From Paralvinella palmiformis (taxonomy: Eukaryota; Annelida; Polychaeta; Terebellida; Alvinellidae), in the NCBI GenBank assembly GCA_025642065.1, contig JAODUP010000021.1:234501-298500 (forward strand): DNA of 64,000 nt. Direction: 5' to 3'. The notes below the pieces were generated by a model, which worked only from the letters and a program-made list of their open reading frames with translations, was not told where the DNA came from and ran no database searches. Made by a program: the position numbers and the translations under genes. This document shows, piece after piece, positions 56,346 through 64,000 of the stretch (positions are counted from its first letter, which is position 1; every line of letters starts with the position of its first letter).

Positions 56346-58512
56346 ATTGGGATCTTAAAGCGTATGTATGCTCTGAGATAAAGAATTACAAGATTACAAA
56401 AGGTCACAAAATCGTATAACATTGCAAATGGCTGAACACCAAAATATCTTATTATCTGCATATGTTAAAATATCTTAAAAGTGTAACTCGGTCTTGGTAT
56501 ATCACATATGTGTATATATCACAGGATCAAAGAAGTGTAAAAACATCGTCCAAAATCATTGTCACATTAAATCTCTTCAGTTCACAGGCACATTAGTGTG
56601 TAATAATTAGCCATCTTAAGTAAAAATCAAACAACAGTAGCTAACTTAAAAAGCTATGCGTCCTTTATATAATAGCTAGGTAGTTAAATGAAACGTTAAA
56701 TTAATGAAATGTTTTTCTTTTACTATATATGTTGTACAATATTTTAATTTTTCATCATATACCAGTGTAGGTCAGTTCTACCAAAACGGTACATACTGAA
56801 TGTAGATCCTGAATAAATATCTTATCCTATCTTCGAAATTTCGTTATAAATTTATGTTTATACGAATCACTTCGAGCTGGCCACATATGGCTAATAGACT
56901 AAATTAATTACCCCTGGCGCCATCATGCGGCTGAATTTCACACTAGGGTCTCGGGTTAGAAGACCAAGAATCACTTTTAATCAGTTTAAACCTATTTTTG
57001 TAGAACCTTTGCCATCTGACATGACAATGAGAATTGATAAAATCAATGATGACATAGATTATAATTCAATGGGTGATTGCTATTACTGTAACATTGGTAT
57101 TTATGAATGATATCTTGTATTGAAAGTAATTAAACTGTTTTATTTTCTGAATCAGCAATTCGTGCAATGTTGACTACATGTAGATATCAAGGGTGCTAAT
57201 ACTCTAATGTAATAAAAAAAATTATTTAATAATATACAGGTGATACATATATGATTGGTTCCCAGGTACAAGTACAAATAATATGTCTAAACCTCTACTT
57301 TATTTTTTTTTAATCTTCTTTAAAATCAATTTACATAAAGTTATTTTAAATAATTTATTTAATCCATTGAAACCCATGCTAAAAACCCCCTTCGAGTCAA
57401 CATAAATAACGAAGGCTTAGTTGTGTCATTCATCTGGAAAAAAATAGGTCCGCTCAATCAATGGATTATATTCTGATACTTATTGTGTTAAATCTTTTGG
57501 AAAGACATAATCGTTCAGCTGAAATACTAGTCTGTGTAATATGAAATAATTTGCTCAAAAAAGATTTCCAGTATTTAACATTTGTAAAAACTAGCCATCC
57601 TCTATTAACAATGGGCGCCATAGCTGTTTGTAACCTGAGACCGCAGTTCGTAACCGATGCAACGCATTTCGCCTGAATCGGTCTAGTAATGTCTTAATTT
57701 GTGTTTAATAAAATAACAGTTTTTATTATCTTAAATTTATAAAATGGCTAAAATTAGTCTTATCTACATTTTTATTTTGGGAGTTGTATGTTTTGGAGTA
57801 GGATAAACAAAATTAAAAAACCGAGCTTTAAAGGTAAAATTTGGCGACGTGAAAGATGAAACACTCTCAATTCAAAGATGGTCCGCCGCAGTTTGAAACC
57901 AGGCATTATATAGATATTTTTTTATATTTAAGTTTATTTATTTATTTTTTAAACAAAACAATAGTCAAACATTTCTTCTTATATGTTTCAGCATGAGATA
58001 ACTATCAATAGTGAACCTATGTGAATGTTCACCGTATATACCGATCCCGGCTAAACACCAAGGACTTAAACATTGACTCGATAATCCCTTAAATGCCTAG
58101 AAAAGATGTGACGTTATCCCAAATTTACCACATTCAAGCTTCGTTCGACACCTTCTATTGTGTTTGAAAAATTGTCACTCAACTGTATGACTTGTTCAAA
58201 CCACATTACACGGTATTTTAATAATTAAATGCAATGCAATTATAAATATATGTACAAATTATTTTTCAGCATAAACAACAATTGATTTTTAAAAACAATT
58301 GTTTTTTTGTACTGCAAGTTAATTGATAAAGTACATGTTTACAAAATAGTTAAATTAAATTAAATCATGATTTAAATCAATGATTTAAACGCAAATCTAG
58401 ATGACCTTTTACCCAGACTGCTGTCTTCTGTGATTATTTTAATTTTATCACGACTGGAGATGGTTGCCATATGTGACTCGTGATCAACACAGATTGGTTG
58501 GTCAGCCCAGGA

Positions 58513-58735
58513 TCAATGTAATCGACGTCCGAAAGAGTTAACACTTGGAACTTCTACAACATAATCTGGAAGGCTGTTCCAGGAATCAACCACACCCAAC
58601 CTAAACCGAGACTGCCTTATTTTGGTTCTGCTTCGTTCATTGTATAAATTTTTCTGGTGTCTTCTTGTATTCTTGTCCTTTAATGGCAGCTGCATTTCTA
58701 CTTCCAGATCATATCTTCCATTATAATCCCGTATT
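58513..58735 (-). mobile_element. Related non-LTR retrotransposon 3' fragment
   Basis: Minus strand: NGRYDLEVEMQLPLKDKNTR, RTKIRQSRFRLGVVDSWNSL, PDYVVEVPSVNSF. Clearly homologous to the end of the element at 63283-63900. Truncated at both ends. Confidence 0.82.
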
Positions 58736-59744
58736 CTGAACTATCGAAAACACAACTCGGGTTAATAAAAGGCACGGACACGGCGTTTGGTTGTAGACTA
58801 TTCGATGATGTAATAAAATATTGACAATATTTTGACAATATCCGCCACAAATCATTATTTTATAAACTCATAAATGCTATACCTCGTCATCATTGGGTGT
58901 TATCGTATAAGTTGGTTTTCGTGCCTTATGGCCATTGTTAAGTGACAGCTAGAGTAATTTCGTTGCATATTTTAATGTAACAAAGTGTACTCACCCAGAC
59001 AGCATTTTAATATCATATTTCTTTAACATGTCTAGTAAATGATTTGCCATTATATTTACAGGCCACTAACAGCTAGCTTTGTTTATGCTGGTGACCTTTA
59101 AATTAACTCGTTCGTATACGCGGTTATGATGTGACGTGATTAATACTAATGTCAAACGTTTAGAAACTCTTATATATCAGTGTTATAAATTGAAATTGAC
59201 AGTAAGAAAAGAAAATGTATTGCGATGTGAACCAAACTGGTAATTGGGTGTCTCAAAGACTGGCAACCAACATGAAATAGAAATATTCGGTATTAAATAT
59301 TCTAAGAATGTTCGTTTTGAATTACATATTGACAATTAATTACGAAAAATGTAGACAATCATAATTATTATGAATTAAGCAAGTGTGATATGGTATATCC
59401 TCGTGCCACCTCATATATCAAATGTTACCGTCGCAAATCAATTTCCTAACCACTAATAATTTTTGGATTGGATAGCATTAACCTGCATGGTGTGTGGAAT
59501 AATATCCAGCCCTGAATTTCTTTTTGGTCTATCCCATAACCTTCGAGTTGGTCAACTTATTTTTTTAAATTTGATTATTGAAGGTTGCGTGTTTTAAATG
59601 TCCATTTGTAATTAAGAAGTGTCAATATCTATAACAAAAATTAGATGTCCATTCTTAGTTAAACAATATTGATAATTTTCAATAAACTATTCCAGTTAAT
59701 GTTTTATTTCATACATTGGTAAAAACATCCGGCCTAGAAAAAAA

Positions 59745-59815
59745 ATAGCTGGCCAAAATGTCCTAGAACAAAATGCCCTAGACCAAAATGTCCATTGGCC
59801 AAAACCTCCTAGATT
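59745..59815 (+). repeat. Iterated GGCCAAAATGTCC-type motifs
   Basis: Four quasi-copies of (CC)AAAATGtCCTAGA-like sequence. They resemble the iterated end of the MITE at 61869-62318, so this may be a solo terminal fragment of that family. Confidence 0.45.
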
Positions 59816-60401
59816 CCCTTAAAATATTATTCTGCAAAAGCAACACAACCATGTCGATGACTGCTGTAGCTGTTGAGGCTGAGAAATACAGACAACGCAG
59901 GTTTCTAGTTAGCTTCGCCCAGGGCCACAAGGGGTTGGACTTTGGCATACTACAACTAATTAGCATAACCTTGGTATAAAACCAAAGAAGAAAATAAAAA
60001 CCAAGAAAGATTTACGCAGAATTACAGAAAATACTTCGTAACCTATGTGCATGAAGATAAAGATTTGGGAAGAAAACGCTTAAAGCTCGAATATATTCGT
60101 AAAATCTCTCACAACCTTCGAACTAGTAAACGTAACATCTAAATGTGATTGTTAAATACATGTCATAGATGTTCGTTTTGGGTTAATAAATGTCAAGATA
60201 TATGCAGATATTAACCCGGATTATTAACTGCCAATAATATGTCCAGGTCAACAGTAAGCAGAGACGTACGTACGCGCCCTTCCCAAGGATTTGTGAAGCC
60301 GAGCCAAAATTAGCATTTACCAAAAGCAAGATTAATTCTTTTGTACGATGGTTGAACCTTATCTTATCATAACATGCAATAGGTCTAGCCGGATCGGTGA
60401 A

Positions 60402-61260
60402 CGGAAAGAAGGAAACAGGAGAATGGAAGCCGGAAAAAAGAAACCAAATTGGGTAAGAAAAAAGGGAACAGGAATAAAGTAAGGGAAAGAAAGTAGCAGA
60501 TCTTCATAATTTATCATTATTATAGTCACAATTCATTCACATGTGCATTATGCATTTCATATACATTATTTTATACCACGTGCAGACTTCATATTACATC
60601 ATCACAATACTTCAATCTGTTTAAAACCTGTTGGTGATATCGATGTTGTGTCCAAGACCATTGAGAAATCTAGAAGTCTGAAGTCTTTTTCTGGAGGTGT
60701 ACTTGGCCACGGTTGATTCGCTTCCTGGAAAGGTTCCCGGCAGCATCTTGCTGGAGTACAGCGCGTACATTGGATTCCTCACGTTGGAACCACGGGATAA
60801 ACTTTCATACCTACCATAATGAAAAACGTCGTGGCGATTGGTGTTATGATAACAATGATAATAATGCATATTTAATAATGTTCCTGTCATCCACTCACCT
60901 CCTATTCTGCATATCCCTACCGAACATAACTGTCACTCCTCAAAGTCCATTACCATGGTTTGTACATCCATCTTAAATCCACATTATTAACACTTTCTTT
61001 ATAAATGTTAAGTACAGCTGTGTGTCCAACACTGATATAGAATTCAATTATATTAAAATTATATATGAAACATTTATTTTAACATTGTTTGAGATAATAA
61101 ACACAAATATATGATCTGGGTCATTTAACATGCATTATTATTGCTAAATTGGTACATATGTGGTGTTTCTTCCGTTCCGTTACTTTTGTTCCTGTTTCCC
61201 TTTTCCCGCTGTTTTCCCTTCTGTTTCCTTTTTCCCCGTTTCCTTCTTCCCTACAATCAG
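60402..61260 (+). repeat. Inverted repeat with GA-rich / CT-rich arms
   Basis: A GA-rich arm at about 60402-60490 is, with gaps, the reverse complement of a CT-rich arm at about 61165-61260; for example TTACTTT.TTCCTGTTCCC recurs in inverse. The arms enclose the candidate exon at 60621-60810. Could be a transposon end pair or chance similarity of purine tracts. Confidence 0.4.
60621..60810 (-). CDS. Candidate terminal coding exon of an unknown gene
   Basis: Acceptor ATTATGGTAG, then 190 nt open in one frame to TAA at 60623-60621. The peptide includes YESLSRGSNVRNPMYALYSS, KMLPGTFPGSESTV and the C-terminus NGLGHNIDITNRF. Codon third positions are more GC-rich than the surroundings, which supports real coding. 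I do not recognise the family, and no upstream exon was identified within the window. Confidence 0.45.
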
Positions 61261-61868
61261 TTGGATCATTTGGTTATTCTTCCGATCGACACAGAACAAA
61301 GCTAGACCATTGAGCCCGCTATTAGATGTAGACGCCCGGCTCCATGTCTTAAGCCTTCTAATGGCGCTGGAAGATCGTTTGCATTAACAACTGCTAAATG
61401 GTAGAGCGGCCTAAAGGCGAACGATCATTGTGTTACGATCAAGAAATGTTGTGGTGGAAAAAAAAACACATTGATACAAAAACATTTCACCGATTCTCTC
61501 GAGAATTTCAGGAGGCAGCTACCTCCTCTGCCTCTGCAACGGGTTGCTTTACCTCCAAATATCACTCTTTAAACAGTAATTAATCTATAGGTCGTCGTTT
61601 TATGACAATTAACTGTCTTTGCTCAAACAAATATTTGAAGGCAATGACAAAACAGGTATAGAGTTAGTAAAATGATATTTTGGAGAAAGGTAATATAGCA
61701 GTATTAAACTATAATCACTAATATAACTGGCTATAGGCCGTTAGCTCAGACATTCTCACAACTGCCGGTGTCCTGAACAAGGACATATTATTCTAATGGT
61801 ATTATAATCTATTCATTTATATTACTGTGATATAATTATATTTTCGACATTACCTGTCGGTTGTAGGA

Positions 61869-62318
61869 CGTTTTGGCCACGGCTATACACCCCTGGATGT
61901 TGTGGCACGGAAAATATTCAGAGTGGACGTTTTAGCTATATAATATTTTCATTAAAAGTACATAATTAAATTTAATGTGATACTTTTAAGCGTAAATTAT
62001 AAATACGGATAATTTAAAAGTATCTAAAAGCCATATTTGGTTATATTATATCAGTTTTAATTACGTAAAATACATTTAATTTAGAAGCCACCTATCTAGG
62101 TGTTTAAAAAATATTATTAAAGTAACCTAAACTCAGTTTAATTAAAAAAAAACAGTTCTTTGTAATTTTAGAATATTTTTGATATAAAGGGGTTTGCTTT
62201 TTAAAACTTTCTTTGAATAGTCACTTAATTAATATAGCCAAAACGTCTACCTTGAATATTACCGTGGCCAATACGTCCAGGGATCCATGGCCGTGGCCAA
62301 AACGTCCATGGTCAAAAC
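61869..62318 (+). mobile_element. MITE with long TIRs (GGACGTTTTGGCCACGG)
   Basis: The left end GGACGTTTTGGCCACGGC... to GTGGACGTTTTAGCTATAT aligns with the reverse complement of the right end over about 85 bp with small gaps. The motif (T)GGCCAAAACGTCC is iterated at the right end. The core is AT-rich and non-coding. Exact ends and target duplication unclear. Confidence 0.7.
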
Positions 62319-62920
62319 GTCCGTCTACCATTCTAGTCACCTTGTTACACCTGTATTAGATTTTCTTATTAAACTTATGTTTTACTTTGTGTATGATTTT
62401 ATGTTTTATCAGGTATTCATCCATCTCTCCACTTCGTGGAGGTATAATTAATAAAATAAAGCTGTTGTTATACAAGTAGTCTAGTTAGTGATGCGTACAG
62501 TTTGCACCATATACCTCCAGCAAGTAGAGATATATTAACACTGGGAACATAGTGTGGTAACCATGGCCGTGGCCATTAGGCGACAACCAAGGGTCTCTAA
62601 AGAAAATTTCACGAATCGACAAGACATGTGTGGGAACGATGTCATAGAAAAACCGCCTGAACAATTGTCAGTCATAACAATAAGATATTATCTCCAGTCA
62701 TATCAATCATGAGCCACAATAACAAGCGTGAAAAGCCGATATAATTCATTGACAGATCTAGCAAGCGCATCAATAATAGATTCCTGTAGGACGCTATAAA
62801 TGTACCGAGGGCCTCCGATGGTATGTTGTTATAATTCCAGCCTTTTATCAAGTAATCTGTATTAACACTTTATGGCCGAGTCATTCATTATCCAACACCA
62901 TGAGTTTTTTCTTTTGGTTT

Positions 62921-63222
62921 AATTTTTATAAAATAATTTTTATAAAATAATTTTTATAAAATAATTTTTATAAAATAATTTTTATAAAATAATTTTTATA
63001 AAATAATTTTTATAAAATAATTTTTATAAAATAATTTTTATAAAATAATTTTTTAAAAATTTTTTTAATTTTTATAAAATAATTTTTATAAAATAATTTT
63101 TATAAAATAATTTTTATAAAATAATTTTTATAAAATAATTTTTATAAAATAATTTTTATAAAATAATTTTTATAAAATAATTTTTATAAAATAATTTTTA
63201 TAAAATAATTTTTATAAAATAA
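62921..63222 (+). repeat. 14-bp AT minisatellite
   Basis: About 21 copies of TAATTTTTATAAAA, interrupted once at about 63041-63072 by a T/A-rich slip. It lies directly upstream of the LINE fragment. Confidence 0.95.
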
Positions 63223-63282
63223 AAGAGTAAAATTATGACGACCAGGAGCAGACAGTAACTATCACCGGACAGACAATATTAA

Positions 63283-64000
63283 AAGGATCTAGGAGTCATC
63301 TTCAACGAGAGACTATCTTTTGAACGCCCATATACCGGATCGAGAAGGTAAAGAAAGCAAATCAGACAATGGGATTAATTAGAAGATATTTCATTTACCT
63401 GGACATCCAAAATGTTTCGGGATGGTTCGCCCACACACACCTTGAATATGCGCGATCTGTCTGGTCTCCGTTCAGGAAGAAGGACTTTGCAACCATCGAA
63501 AATGTCCAAAGGAGGGCTACAAAGATGTTATCTTGGCTGAAGGAGCCAAGTTACAAAGAGAGGTTAAAGAAATTAGATCTTCCAACATTGGCGTACAGGC
63601 GAATCCGAGGAGATATGATAGAAGCGTATAAGATACTGAATGGAAGATATGATCAGGACGCGGAAATACAGCTGCCGGCAAATAACAACAATACAAGAGG
63701 ACGCCAGAAGAAATTATATAAGGAACAAAATAAAACCAAAATAAGACAGTTTAGGTTGCGTGTGGCTGATACATGGAACAGTCTTCCAGAATATGTTGTC
63801 GAAGCCCCATGCAAGTCCTTTGAGCATAGATTAGATAAATTATGGCTGATCAACCAATCCGTTTTGAGGTCATGTAACCCTGCGTTGAGAAACTACATAA
63901 GGTTACACAAGGTTTGTGTGCATTATGTCATCATCATCATCATCATCTTCTTCATCATCATCATAACGTTGTCAAACACTAAAAACGAACGCACCCCGAT
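63283..64000 (+). mobile_element. Non-LTR retrotransposon 3' end (RT C-terminus), open to window edge
   Basis: The LGVIFNERLSFE motif at 63283, a frameshift, then one open frame from 63336 to the last base: RIEKVKKANQTMGLIRRYF, LEYARSVWSPFRKKDFATIE, NVQRRATKMLSWL, RRIRGDMIEAYKILNG and DTWNSLPEYVVEAP. These are C-terminal hallmarks of CR1/L2-clade reverse transcriptases. It ends at a (CAT)n tail (63929-63965). Confidence 0.85.

Overview
The window is eukaryotic: protein-coding sequence is broken into many short exons with GT/AG borders, the introns are AT-rich, and there are many (TA)n and (CA)n microsatellites, tRNA-derived SINEs, LINE remnants and MITE-like DNA elements. Both recognisable genes are metazoan (an LDLa/EGF ectodomain gene and PPP1R10/PNUTS). 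The repeat load suggests a lophotrochozoan, probably a mollusc; that taxonomic call is inference. There is no sign of bacterial or organellar DNA. All gene models were read by hand from splice signals and reading phase, with no transcript or database support.

Region 1 (about 0.8-21.9 kb, minus strand). A large secreted or membrane-anchored ectodomain gene runs right to left and leaves the window at its 3' end. I could chain 22 exons, all in phase 1-1. A signal peptide is split over two exons. It is followed by 13 intact LDL-receptor class A (LDLa) domains, one truncated and one cysteine-depleted LDLa relic, an EGF-like domain, a giant Thr-rich mucin-like exon built on 27-bp and 33-bp minisatellites (with a 1-nt frame break), and another EGF-like domain. 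A 1.6-kb block holding two LDLa exons is tandemly triplicated at 12.7-17.2 kb. Older c-b-a(-EGF) exon modules are visible across the gene.

Region 2 (about 22-35 kb). No complete gene was found. It holds two inverted copies of a roughly 565-bp element with terminal inverted repeats (TIRs) that carries a relic THAP-type exon, a TTAA-flanked MITE, a 162-bp foldback, a THAP-domain first exon, a fragment like the N-terminus of P2X7-intracellular-domain proteins, and SINE copies.

Region 3 (35.3-53.3 kb coding, minus strand, promoter side near 55.2 kb). A complete PPP1R10 (PNUTS) orthologue in 17 coding exons. The exon phases close exactly to a 913-residue protein with the TFIIS-N (LW) domain, an RVxW PP1-docking motif, the conserved segment after it, a Gly/Pro/Arg/Met-rich tail and a C-terminal CCCH zinc finger.

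Region 4 (55.2-64 kb). Mostly repeats: a long AT tract, degenerate non-LTR retrotransposon pieces, a candidate terminal exon of an unknown gene inside an inverted repeat, a MITE with long TIRs, a 14-bp AT minisatellite, and the 3' end of a LINE whose reading frame stays open to the window edge. The LINE ends in (CAT)n, the same tail as the main SINE family, which suggests a shared mobilisation machinery.
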